In this document: positions 24,547-32,171 of the stretch, one piece after another
Numbering within the stretch: position 1 is the first letter of the stretch
Layout of the letters: the number at the start of each line of letters is the position of its first letter
Source: Mesorhizobium qingshengii
GTDB lineage: Bacteria > Pseudomonadota > Alphaproteobacteria > Rhizobiales > Rhizobiaceae
Assembly: GCF_027563465.1 (NCBI RefSeq)
Contig: NZ_JAPFQA010000025.1
Coordinates: 1 to 55,969 of the forward strand
Direction: 5' to 3'
DNA length: 55,969 nucleotides
Position numbers and translations under genes: made by a program
The notes under the pieces: generated by a model
What the model saw: only the letters and a program-made list of their open reading frames with translations
Database searches by the model: none
What the model was told of the DNA's origin: nothing

Positions 24547-25011
24547 ATGAGCGGAAACCGCCGCAGCAAGAGCACCATCGTCCTGGACGGCGTCCCGTTG
24601 CCGGACGTGCTTGACGAGACCATGATCCATGGTGTGGTTCACGGCTTCTATGATGAAATTCGCCGCGATGCGCTTCTCGGCCCCATCTTCCACCAGAAGA
24701 TACAGCCCGACGAGTGGCCGCGTCATCTGGCAAAGATGTGTGACTTCTGGTCCGCGACACTTCTGCGAACGACCCGATATGAAGGGCGGCCCCTGCCGCC
24801 ACATCTGACGATAGCCGGCCTTGGCGAGGTGCATTTCCAGCGTTGGTTGAAATTGTTTCGCGCCACGGTGCGCCGCATCTGCCCGCCCGAGGTGGCGGCG
24901 CTTTTCATGGACCGCGCGCTGCGCATCGCTCACAGCTTTCGTCTTGCGGTCGCCTTCAACCGTGGCGAGACCACGATTGGCATCGAGCCGATTGCCGAGA
25001 AAGACCTGTGA
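24547..25011 (+). CDS. Group III truncated hemoglobin
   Basis: This 154-residue heme protein is a group III (trHbP) truncated hemoglobin. It shows VVHGFYDEIRRDALLGPIFH in the A-B-C helices, WPRHLAKMCDFWSATLLRTTRYEGRP in the E region, and the proximal histidine region HFQRWLKLFRATV, followed by FMDRALRIAHSFRLAV. The family binds O2 and NO, and members are tied to nitrosative stress and microaerobic growth. The ATG at 24547 follows GATGGAAG; the frame is open further upstream but without family similarity. An NsrR-like regulator gene follows after 61 bp on the same strand and could be co-transcribed. Confidence 0.92.
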   Translation: MSGNRRSKSTIVLDGVPLPDVLDETMIHGVVHGFYDEIRRDALLGPIFHQKIQPDEWPRHLAKMCDFWSATLLRTTRYEGRPLPPHLTIAGLGEVHFQRWLKLFRATVRRICPPEVAALFMDRALRIAHSFRLAVAFNRGETTIGIEPIAEKDL

Positions 25012-25072
25012 GGCCGAATTGGTTTGCAAGAGGTTCCCATAGCAGCACGCCGATCCAAGGAAGGAACCGCCC

Positions 25073-25576
25073 GTGAGGCTGACCAACTTCTCGGACTATG
25101 CGTTGAGGATGCTGATGTACGCGGCCTCAGCTGGTGACCGCCTGATCACGATCGAGGAGACTGCACGCACTTTCGGGGTGTCGAAAACACACCTCAACAA
25201 GGTCGCCAATACCCTGACGCGTAGCGGCTACCTGAAAGCAATCCGGGGCCGTTCCGGCGGCCTTGTTCTAGGGCTCCGGCCCGAGATGATCCGGATCGCC
25301 GATGTCATACGGCTGACGGAGCCGGATTTCGCGGTTGTAGAGTGCTTTGCCACCGGAAACCAATGCGTGCTCACCCACTCCTGCAAGCTTTCGAGCATGT
25401 TTGGCGAAGCGATGGCCTCCTTCCAGAGCATCCTTGACCGTTACACGCTGGCCGACGTCACACTAACGCCCCAGGATTTCCTCGGCAGGCTGCCACCACC
25501 CCAACCTTCCGGCCTGGCGGGAGGCGATGGTAGGGGGGCCGACGAGGCGCCCCATCTCGCCGCCGGAACAATTTGA
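25073..25576 (+). CDS. nsrR: Rrf2-family regulator, NsrR-like
   Basis: This 167-residue protein is an Rrf2-type winged-helix regulator resembling the NO sensor NsrR. It begins MRLTNFSDYALRMLMYAAS, has the recognition region FGVSKTHLNKVANTLTRSGY and the wing IRGRSGGLVLG. Three cysteines (VECFATGNQCVLTHSCKL) lie where NsrR and IscR ligate a NO-sensitive iron-sulfur cluster. The spacing C-x6-C-x5-C is close to that in characterised NsrR proteins. The C-terminal 25 residues are proline and glycine rich and extra. The start is a GTG at 25073 with AAGGAAGGAA before it. The likely targets are the RIC gene, the DUF5602 operon and the hemoglobin gene. Confidence 0.82.
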   Translation: MRLTNFSDYALRMLMYAASAGDRLITIEETARTFGVSKTHLNKVANTLTRSGYLKAIRGRSGGLVLGLRPEMIRIADVIRLTEPDFAVVECFATGNQCVLTHSCKLSSMFGEAMASFQSILDRYTLADVTLTPQDFLGRLPPPQPSGLAGGDGRGADEAPHLAAGTI

Positions 25577-25661
25577 GGACGGAGCGGTGCCGTCACAGTC
25601 ACCTACGCAGGCGTTGCCCCTTATACGACGCCTGCCGATTCTTCTCGCACGGAGACGAGCC

Positions 25662-25805
25662 ATGGCCGAACCAAAGAAGAGCGACAAGCCGATAGCAAGG
25701 CAGTTTGAGTCTGGTATCGACCCCGACAACAGTCTGTTGCCGATGCTGATCGGCAGCCTTGTCCTGATCGTCATCGGCGCGATCGTCGTCATGATGTTCG
25801 TCTAA
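25662..25805 (+). CDS. Small single-pass membrane protein, 47 residues
   Basis: The frame from the ATG at 25662 encodes a charged N terminus (AEPKKSDKPIARQFESGIDP) and one strongly hydrophobic helix (LLPMLIGSLVLIVIGAIVVM) to the end. GGAGACGAGCC before the ATG is a suitable ribosome site. I recognise no family. It lies 85 bp after the NsrR-like gene and converges with the exporter operon, whose ATPase gene ends 2 bp away. It resembles small membrane subunits of respiratory or transport complexes, but no partner is evident. Confidence 0.65.
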   Translation: MAEPKKSDKPIARQFESGIDPDNSLLPMLIGSLVLIVIGAIVVMMFV

Positions 25806-25807
25806 GA

Positions 25808-26512
25808 TCAAACATCTAGTCTTCCGTCCCGAAGGTTGAAAATCTTGTCAAAGCGGTCAAAGATCTTCTCATCATGGGTGACGGCGATGATTGCGGCGTC
25901 GCGTTCGACGGCCACTTTGCGCAGAAGATCCATGACGATGCCGGCCCGCTTCGAATCGAGCGCCGCGGTCGGCTCATCTGCCAGAATGATGCGCGGCTGA
26001 TTGGCGAGGGCCCGGGCGATCGCAACACGCTGCGCTTCGCCGCCAGAGAGTTGTGCTGGCATTGAACGCCGACGGTTCCCTACTTCGAGATAGTCGAGCA
26101 GCTCCAGCGCCCGCAACCTGGCCTCACGCGAGTCGGCCCCAGCCAATTGCAGAACCAGGGCCACGTTGTCGGTCGCGTCGAGAAAGGGCATCAGATTGTG
26201 GAACTGGAAGATGAAACCGATCTTGTCGAGCCGCAGGCGCCTCAGGTTTGGTCGAACCCAGCGGCCATCCCTTAGCACCAGTTCGCCGTCCAGTTCCATC
26301 GTGCCCGAGGACGGGTCGAGGATGCAGCCGATGATATTGAGCAGGGTCGTCTTGCCGGATCCCGAGGGTCCCAGCAGGGCAATGACTTCGCCTGCTTGGA
26401 CGTCGAGTGATACATCGCGCAACGCATCGACGCGTGTTTCCCCCTCGCCAAAGTGCTTCGACAGGTTCCTTAGCCGGACGAGTGGGGGCTGGGTTGCTTT
26501 CTCGTCCGGCAC
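25808..26512 (-). CDS. ABC exporter ATP-binding protein (DevA / LolD-MacB type)
   Basis: This 234-residue ATPase energises a MacB/DevBCA-type exporter. It shows Walker A (LLGPSGSGKTTLLNIIGC near residue 48), the Q loop (FIFQFHNLMPFLDATDN), the ABC signature (QLSGGEAQRVAIARAL), Walker B (IILADEPTAALD) and the H loop (IIAVTHDEK). It is the last gene of a three-gene operon (adaptor, permease, ATPase), one bp after the permease stop. The three-gene order equals DevBCA of cyanobacteria, which exports glycolipids. The cargo here is unknown. Confidence 0.93.
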   Translation of the reverse strand: MPDEKATQPPLVRLRNLSKHFGEGETRVDALRDVSLDVQAGEVIALLGPSGSGKTTLLNIIGCILDPSSGTMELDGELVLRDGRWVRPNLRRLRLDKIGFIFQFHNLMPFLDATDNVALVLQLAGADSREARLRALELLDYLEVGNRRRSMPAQLSGGEAQRVAIARALANQPRIILADEPTAALDSKRAGIVMDLLRKVAVERDAAIIAVTHDEKIFDRFDKIFNLRDGRLDV

Positions 26513-26513
26513 G

Positions 26514-27650
26514 CTAACCTCCGAGCGCCGTGGCGGGATCTATCCTGAGGGCCGCGCGAACGCCGAGTGCGCTGGCCAGCAGACAGACAACGACGACGAT
26601 CACGCCGAGTGCCAGGACGTTGTCAGGCTCGAGGACCACCCGACGGGGGAAATAGTCCTTGATGCTGGCGATGAGCGTGGCGCCGATTGCAAACCCGATC
26701 AAACCGAGGGCCAGCGCCTGCTGCACGATCATGCCGATGATGGTTCGGTCCGGTGCCCCGATGAGCTTCAGGGTTGCGATCTGCTTAAGCTTCTCCATCG
26801 TCATCGTGTAGATGATGAGCGCTATGATGACTGCGGAGACTGCGAGCAGAAGCGATGTGAAAAGACCGATCTGCCGGCGCGCCCGATCGACTAGCGAACG
26901 CGTCAAGATCAGTTCCTGTTCCTCCTGCGTCACCGCCGCCAGATGCTTCCACCGCTGTACCGTCTCGGCCACGGCATCGGGTGACGCGTTGGGGTGGAGG
27001 CGGGCCACGACGGCGTTGACGGTATCGCGGCCGCTGCTTCCTGTGCCGCCGCGCGCCATCTGTATGCGGGCTGCGGGCGGGGCAAGGTCGAACTGGAGTT
27101 TTTGCGCGTCCTGCAAAGTTATGTAGACCACCGGATCGCCGCCGGAACTGACTTGCTGGCGGGTCGATCCGATGACGGTGAAGGTGTCACGTCCGAGCCG
27201 AACTCGATCCTTCAGCACAAGCCCTGAGGAGCGGTCGGCGACCATCTCGAAATGGCTGCGAGCGATCGCATGTCCTTCCTCGATCTCGGGTGGACCGCCC
27301 GGACGCGTCGGCTCATAGCCGATAACGTAGAGCCTGAGCTTTCGGTCCTGGTATTCGGCTTCGACGGTCTGGTAGGTGATGCTGCCGGCGGCGACCACGC
27401 CGGCAATCCGGGCGATCGCCTCGCGTGTGTCGGCTGGTATACGGGAGGCCTCGGCGAACGGACCGCGTGTGTTGGCTTCGACAACCCAAAGATCGACAGC
27501 TGGCGCGCGTGCGATGGTGAGCGCCTCGACGACAAGGCCCCTATATATGCCAATCATTGCGAGGACCACGCCGAGAAGGAGGCCGAGCCCGACGCAGGTA
27601 AGCAGGAACCGGCCAAGACCGTGCCGGATATCGCGATAAGCGAGGTTCAA
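26514..27650 (-). CDS. ABC exporter permease (DevC / FtsX type)
   Basis: This 378-residue protein has the FtsX/MacB topology: a first membrane helix at residues 17-38 (LLTCVGLGLLLGVVLAMIG), a large periplasmic domain to about residue 255, and three C-terminal helices (LFTSLLLAVSAVIIALIIYT; ALALGLIGFAIGATLIASI; and LALGVIVVVVCLLASALGV). The coupling segment TMEKLKQIATLKLIGAPDR lies between the second and third helices. The gene overlaps the adaptor gene at its start (ATGA) and is followed directly by the ATPase gene. Confidence 0.92.
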   Translation of the reverse strand: MNLAYRDIRHGLGRFLLTCVGLGLLLGVVLAMIGIYRGLVVEALTIARAPAVDLWVVEANTRGPFAEASRIPADTREAIARIAGVVAAGSITYQTVEAEYQDRKLRLYVIGYEPTRPGGPPEIEEGHAIARSHFEMVADRSSGLVLKDRVRLGRDTFTVIGSTRQQVSSGGDPVVYITLQDAQKLQFDLAPPAARIQMARGGTGSSGRDTVNAVVARLHPNASPDAVAETVQRWKHLAAVTQEEQELILTRSLVDRARRQIGLFTSLLLAVSAVIIALIIYTMTMEKLKQIATLKLIGAPDRTIIGMIVQQALALGLIGFAIGATLIASIKDYFPRRVVLEPDNVLALGVIVVVVCLLASALGVRAALRIDPATALGG

Positions 27651-28843
27651 TTTCCAACTGCCTCCGCCACGCGCGCAGAACGGCCTTCCCGAAAGCCACT
27701 TGCGATCCGCGCGACGACACTGGCGCCTTGAGGAAGTCCAGCGACGATCTCCAGTCTTGCATCCTCAGTCCGATGGCCGAAGCTGACGACGCGGGACCGC
27801 AGACGCCCAGATTCGACCGTCCAGACAGTGCCCTGCCGGCCGTCGAAACCTTGCACGGCGGCCTCGGGTACGAGCAGAGCCGCGTCGATCTTCGCAACCG
27901 TAATCCAGAACTCGACCTGCTCCCCGAGATAGACTCGCGGCGGCGGGTTGTCCCCCTTGATGAAGACGCGCCGTTCCTCGGTTACCCTGTCGCTTTCAAG
28001 CCCTATGCGGACCACGCGTCCCGTGAAGGCGTCCTGGGGACGCGAGCGCAGCCGCGCGTCCACGCGCTGACCTTCCTCGATGAAGCCAGCGCGCGCTTCG
28101 TCGACATGGGCAAGGCCCCAGTAGGTGTCGGCGGCTATCAGCGTGAAGATCGGATCACCGGCTTTAACCACGGTGCCAATCTCCTTGTGGCGGCTAACGA
28201 CTATGGCATCGAAGGGCGCAATCAGCCTGCGGTGACGCAGCATGGTTTCCTCGAACCGCAGTTGGGCGCCCGCATCGGCAAGCTGCGCTTGCGCGACGTC
28301 GACTTCGCTCGAAGCTACGGCGACATCGGCTTCAGCGACGGCCTCATCCCGAAGCGCCTCCTCCGCGGACTGCCGAGACACCACGCTCTGCCCGGCAAGC
28401 GCCTGTCTGCGTGCATTTGCGTCCTTCTTTTGCGCCAGGATGGCTCGCGTCTTTCCCAAGTTGGCATTCGCCTTTTCGACGGTAGCGTCGGCGACGAGCA
28501 AGGCGGCCTTGGCCTTCTCCAACTTTGCCTGTTGCTCGCCCAGCGTCAGGCTTGCAAGCAGGTCGCCCTGTTTGACGCGATCACCCTCGTCGGCCTTCAG
28601 CTCCACCAGGGTCGCGCCGACCTCGAAGCCGATATCGGAACGGATCCGGGCCTCGACAGTGCCAAGCCCGAAGACACGGACGGGGACATCGTGCTCCTCC
28701 GCCACAACCTCAACGGCGACCGGGCGGTTGTTGTAGAAGGCATACGCTCCAAAGCCGGCCAAAATAATTAGGGCCGCGACGAGCGGGTACAGAATCGCGG
28801 GTCTGCGCAACAAGGTTGCTGCCGCTGTTCGATTTCCTTGCAT
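27647..28843 (-). CDS. Periplasmic adaptor (membrane fusion) protein of a DevBCA-type exporter
   Basis: This 398-residue HlyD/DevB-like adaptor has an N-terminal membrane anchor (RPAILYPLVAALIILAGFG at residues 14-32), a biotinyl-lipoyl-like half motif (FEVGATLVELKADEGDRVKQGD), a long alpha-helical hairpin around residues 100-200 with heptad-rich sequence (KAALLVADATVEKANANL and DEAVAEADVAVASSEVDVAQ), and the second lipoyl half (LIAPFDAIVVSRHKEIGTVV). It should link the inner-membrane exporter to an outer-membrane channel such as TolC. It is the first gene of the operon. A TTG-N8-CAA box lies 135 bp upstream, suggesting control by an FNR/NnrR regulator. Confidence 0.92.
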   Translation of the reverse strand: MQGNRTAAATLLRRPAILYPLVAALIILAGFGAYAFYNNRPVAVEVVAEEHDVPVRVFGLGTVEARIRSDIGFEVGATLVELKADEGDRVKQGDLLASLTLGEQQAKLEKAKAALLVADATVEKANANLGKTRAILAQKKDANARRQALAGQSVVSRQSAEEALRDEAVAEADVAVASSEVDVAQAQLADAGAQLRFEETMLRHRRLIAPFDAIVVSRHKEIGTVVKAGDPIFTLIAADTYWGLAHVDEARAGFIEEGQRVDARLRSRPQDAFTGRVVRIGLESDRVTEERRVFIKGDNPPPRVYLGEQVEFWITVAKIDAALLVPEAAVQGFDGRQGTVWTVESGRLRSRVVSFGHRTEDARLEIVAGLPQGASVVARIASGFREGRSARVAEAVGN

Positions 28844-28977
28844 ATTGCATGCCTCAGGCAGGTCTCAACAGGGCAAAAAAGCGCAAGCGGAAGGCGCGTG
28901 AGAAAACCGCAATACCGGTCGCTACCAAGCCAGCTACCCGCACCTTGCCCTCATATCCGTCAGGCGAGGCTAGGTCT

Positions 28978-28991
28978 TTGATCTGCGACAA
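28978..28991 (-). promoter_or_regulatory. FNR/NnrR-type box upstream of the DevBCA-type operon
   Basis: TTGATCTGCGACAA fits TTGAT-N4-GACAA, a one-base departure from the FNR consensus TTGAT-N4-ATCAA. It lies in the 363-bp gap between the adaptor gene and the hemerythrin gene. Only the minus-strand operon starts from this gap, because the hemerythrin gene ends here. I see no gene in the gap. Confidence 0.55.
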
Positions 28992-29206
28992 ATCACGACC
29001 GCCGTTTCAGCGGGACCGCATCACCCGCAATGCGGCAATTGGACCAGACGCGCATCGTCGCCATCAAGGTCAAGATGCATCCTCCTGGCCAGTGGAACTG
29101 CATGGATTGAGATGAACAGTTCACCGCGACTGTCGGCCCCGGGTTCGAGCTACGGCACCTGGGTCGGGCACGTCGGGACAATCCGAGGAGAGTCCCTAGT
29201 CTCAGT

Positions 29207-29656
29207 TCACCCGGCAAGCATCAGCTTCAGATAGCGGCCGATGAGGATCGCCGCGGGATAGAGGACCTCCTCCTCGGTTCGGGCATGCAGCATCAGCTTC
29301 TCGGCGAACCGAACCACATCCGGGCGTCCTTCGACGCTCGCGGCGTCTTTCAACTTCCCAAGCTCGGCGACAATGCTCTCATGTTCGGCGAGCATGGTGC
29401 CGAGTTCGGCCTCCAGCCGGTCGGTCATCTGGAGCACCTCCGCCATCTCCGGTTGAACGGTGCCGTGCGCTAGCTTTTTCAGGATACCCAACGGCGGAAG
29501 CGCGTAGTCCTCTTCCTTCACAAAATGGTCGTGCAGAACGCGGGCGACGGCATTTGCCGCCTCGCCCGTGCGGCCGCCCGCCTTGGTCGCCTTGACCAGT
29601 TCCGCATGCAGTTCGTCGTGCTCGATCTTCAGCGTCGTGGGGATTTCGGCCAGCAT
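29207..29656 (-). CDS. Hemerythrin domain protein
   Basis: This 149-residue protein is a four-helix hemerythrin-like di-iron protein. Likely ligands are in KIEHDELHAELV, VLHDHFVKEEDYALPPL, MLAEHESIVAEL and KLMLHARTEEEVLYPAA. Bacterial hemerythrins bind O2 or NO, or help repair iron-sulfur centres. AAAGGAGGACAG before the ATG is a strong ribosome site. It lies 60 bp downstream of the DUF6448 gene on the same strand and may be co-transcribed with it. The context of RIC, hemoglobin and an NsrR-like regulator suggests an NO- or O2-linked role. Confidence 0.92.
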   Translation of the reverse strand: MLAEIPTTLKIEHDELHAELVKATKAGGRTGEAANAVARVLHDHFVKEEDYALPPLGILKKLAHGTVQPEMAEVLQMTDRLEAELGTMLAEHESIVAELGKLKDAASVEGRPDVVRFAEKLMLHARTEEEVLYPAAILIGRYLKLMLAG

Positions 29657-29716
29657 TTCACTGTCCTCCTTTACAAGGACGCGCCCGCAAGCGCGCCCCT
29701 TTTCTTCTGATTGTAG

Positions 29717-30322
29717 TCATTCCCTGTGTTCGTGTCCCGGAGCCCCGGCTGCCGCCTGACGCATACCTTCGGCGAATGTCACAAACCCTAGCTCGGCGCT
29801 GACGCGCTCGCGCGCGGCGGCCACTTCGGCAGGGTTCTTCGGTTCTAACGCCGAGGTCCTCGTGTGCAAAACGTGGTCGAACCGGGCATTCAGGCCATGC
29901 TGTAGCTCCTCCACCAGAATGTTCCTCACCTTATCCAGGTCGCCACTCGCAATCGCCTTCTCGGCCACGGGAATCACGGGCCCGAAATCCATACCCACCG
30001 GTTTCAGGCCGGTATAAGCGGCGCCTTCTCCGGCGCGGTGCAAACGAACCGCCGTTTCCATGAATGCCCTGTCGGCAAACCCTTTCGCTTCTGATCCGAG
30101 CCCTCGGATCTTCAGCGCCTGTCCGAAGTGCGCTTCGATCTCTGCCTCGGCCGTTGCTGGTGCATAGGGCAGGATCAGCCCGACATTGCCGGTGTCGAGC
30201 GCCTTGAGAGCCGCCTGCGCCACCGGCCCATCGATGGAATCACAATGGGCAAATGCACTCTGTGTCCCGAACAGCAGTCCGGCCGCGAGGGTGGTGGCTG
30301 TAAGCAGTTTGATCCTGATCAT
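29717..30322 (-). CDS. DUF6448 family secreted protein
   Basis: This 201-residue exported protein has a signal peptide (IRIKLLTATTLAAGLLFGT, cleavage after AFA) followed by AHCDSIDGPVAQAALKALD, the start that marks DUF6448. The mature part is mostly helical, with conserved IEAHFGQALKIRGLGSEAKG and a histidine-rich end (GAPGHEHRE). The function is not known; members occur near denitrification and NO-response genes. AAGGAGACTAGACC lies before the ATG. It is divergent from the Crp/Fnr gene with 123 bp between them. Confidence 0.82.
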   Translation of the reverse strand: MIRIKLLTATTLAAGLLFGTQSAFAHCDSIDGPVAQAALKALDTGNVGLILPYAPATAEAEIEAHFGQALKIRGLGSEAKGFADRAFMETAVRLHRAGEGAAYTGLKPVGMDFGPVIPVAEKAIASGDLDKVRNILVEELQHGLNARFDHVLHTRTSALEPKNPAEVAAARERVSAELGFVTFAEGMRQAAAGAPGHEHRE

Positions 30323-30445
30323 GGTCTAGTCTCCTTATTCAGTTCACGATTTCCCCGAACATATGGTCTGAGCCCAGTCGCGTTCAGCGACGTAAGTCGC
30401 ACAGGATGGATTTTTCGAACGTCACCGAGCAGGAGTGAATTTCAG

Positions 30446-31162
30446 ATGGCAGGAATGCAGGATCTGAGTGCAGCCATCGAGCGGGCGCCCATCTTTCTCG
30501 GTCTGGACAAGCACGTTCTGTCCCGGATCGCGGGGATCATGCGTCCACAGCGCATCGGGGCTGGCAGGCAGGTTCTTGTTGAAGGAGAGCCGTGCACAGG
30601 CCTATTCTTGGTAGTCGAGGGGCAAATCCGGCTCATCAAAAGCGCTGCGGAGGGCCGCGATCAGGTGCTTGGGATCCTTGGCCCCGGAGCCACCTTCAAT
30701 GAGATTGCGGTTTTTGACGGCGGTCCGAATCCTTTCGGTGCCGTCTCCGTAGGCGCTGCTTTTCTCGGCTTCCTGCCAAAGAGCGACATGATACGGCTCC
30801 TTGACCAACATCCCGAGGTCGCGCGGGCGGCACTGAAGATTCTATCCTCCCGCCAGAGATCCCTTGGATCAATGGTCGAGGATCTCGCGCTACGCGACGT
30901 TACCGCTCGAGTCGCCCGTTTGCTGCTGGGATGCGTAGGCCATCACGGGCATATTATCGAAAGTGCCGAGACCGCATGCGAGCAGATAACGCATCAGGAG
31001 ATCGCCTCGATGGTCGGCTCTGTGCGGGAGGTCGCGCAGCGCGCGCTCAAGCAACTGGAGCGAGACGGCGCCATCTCGCTCCAGCGAAGCCGTGTCTGTG
31101 TCCGCGACGTCTCGAAGCTGAAGGCTTGGGCCGGAGGCGTTGGGCATGCCGGTGTCGGATGA
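30446..31162 (+). CDS. Crp/Fnr-family transcriptional regulator (DNR/NnrR-like)
   Basis: This 238-residue protein has an N-terminal cyclic-nucleotide-binding-type beta barrel (GLFLVVEGQIRLIKSAAEGR, LGILGPGATFNEIAVFDGG) and a C-terminal winged helix (THQEIASMVGSVREVAQRAL, QLERDGAISLQRSRVCV). The N-terminal cysteine cluster of oxygen-sensing FNR is absent, which fits DNR/NnrR-type NO regulators or heme sensors. In the recognition helix the FNR-type E-x-x-S-R is replaced by E-V-A-Q-R, so its DNA site may differ from TTGAT-N4-ATCAA. I use the ATG at 30446 after CAGGAGTG. It is the best local candidate to act on the TTG-N8-CAA boxes in the region, with the caveat above. Confidence 0.87.
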   Translation: MAGMQDLSAAIERAPIFLGLDKHVLSRIAGIMRPQRIGAGRQVLVEGEPCTGLFLVVEGQIRLIKSAAEGRDQVLGILGPGATFNEIAVFDGGPNPFGAVSVGAAFLGFLPKSDMIRLLDQHPEVARAALKILSSRQRSLGSMVEDLALRDVTARVARLLLGCVGHHGHIIESAETACEQITHQEIASMVGSVREVAQRALKQLERDGAISLQRSRVCVRDVSKLKAWAGGVGHAGVG

Positions 31163-31519
31163 GGATTTTCCTCGAGCTTCCCTGGCTGTCCAGTCTGTTT
31201 CGGACAATCAGTCGCGTCGTCTCGTGCATGGCCTGCCAGCTCGACCTCGATCGTCGACCGTCCAGGCCGAGGCTGCAGGTTGCTCGTGGAACGCCTGCAT
31301 CTTGCAAGAAAATCCAGAAACCCTCCCGCCGGCCGAGATCTGATCTATTGGTCTCGCGTTGAGGTCGATGTTGGGGTGACTATGTCGGGCCGTTCAGCTC
31401 CCGTTTGATTTCGTTTCGTAAGGCCTTATTTAGCTTGATCTAGAAGATTTGACGGGCACCGCAGTCTATCTCATCGCTTCGGAAAATGATCTAAAGACTG
31501 AGAGACCAGGAGTCGAACG
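31163..31519. other. Intergenic stretch upstream of a decayed gene
   Basis: No gene is recognised. The last 150 bp are AT-richer, include the palindrome TAAGGCCTTA, and end with CCAGGAGTCGAACG directly before the ATG at 31520, so this is the former promoter of the broken oxidase-family gene. Confidence 0.4.
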
Positions 31520-31840
31520 ATGATAGTCCAAACACTGTCGGCGCCGGAATGCACGACGTTGTTGGCTAAAAAATCGTTGGCCCCATTTCCATGTGCGAGG
31601 GACGGTCAGCCCTATCTGGTTCCGATCTACAATGCCAATGCCCGGCAGGAAGATCGACTGGATGCGGGAGAACCCATTGGTGTCGGTCCAGGTCGACGAA
31701 CGTCGCATGGGCCGCTAATGGAAAAGCGTCGTCGTCGACGGCCGTTACCAGGAGCTACCGGATCGCATCGGCAACAAGGTTGAGCGGGGCAACTGTCTTG
31801 GTGTTGAAGCCAAGGAATAGCACCTTCCATCTCTAGCGGG
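31520..31840 (+). pseudogene. Pyridoxamine 5'-phosphate-oxidase-family (FMN split barrel) protein, degraded
   Basis: The ATG at 31520 opens MIVQTLSAPECTTLLAKKSL followed by CARDGQPYLVPIY, the start of a PPOX-type flavin split-barrel protein. The frame then shifts: GRKIDWMRENPLVSVQVDE and, beyond an in-frame stop, KSVVVDGRYQELPDRIGNKV are found in another frame. The rest ends at about 31840 without the C-terminal barrel. At least one frameshift and one nonsense codon are needed to explain it. Confidence 0.72.
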
Positions 31841-32049
31841 CTGCGTCGGGCTGGCTCTGGTCCGGGCGGCATGTCCGGCATGGAGGCCATGTGCGCCATT
31901 GCCGCCACAGGATCGACAGCCATCGTCGCCGCAGCGGGCGGTGTCACCATCGGCGCGACGAGTATGCTCACGACGACCAAAATCGAAAGCAGACCGGGAA
32001 ATGCGATCCAGAACTTGATACAGGCCCTATGGTGTATGCAGCAGCGCAA
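31627..32049 (-). CDS. Possible small exported or membrane-anchored protein
   Basis: The frame starts at an ATG at 32049 with a hydrophobic segment (FWIAFPGLLSILVVVSILVAP) followed by alanine- and methionine-rich sequence (MAVDPVAAMAHMASMPDMPP). I recognise no family. From about residue 78 on it is antisense to the degraded oxidase-family gene, so the true end was probably lost. The stretch 32050-32171 to the right holds nothing that I can name. Confidence 0.28.
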   Translation of the reverse strand: MRCCIHHRACIKFWIAFPGLLSILVVVSILVAPMVTPPAAATMAVDPVAAMAHMASMPDMPPGPEPARRSPLEMEGAIPWLQHQDSCPAQPCCRCDPVAPGNGRRRRRFSISGPCDVRRPGPTPMGSPASSRSSCRALAL

Positions 32050-32171
32050 GAAAAGATCATCAGCCGCTCACATTTCCGCAAGGTAAGACGCGCCAATCGC
32101 GCTCAGGGCCAGCCCTCCAGACATGGCCGGCAATGTTCGCAAAAATGGCAGGAGCCGCGAAAGCGGGCTCC

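Noticed and set aside
29657..29716. GC-rich hairpin between the DUF6448 and hemerythrin genes as a terminator
   Set aside because: The stem is imperfect, and on the transcribed minus strand it is not followed by a clear T-run, so I do not call it a terminator.
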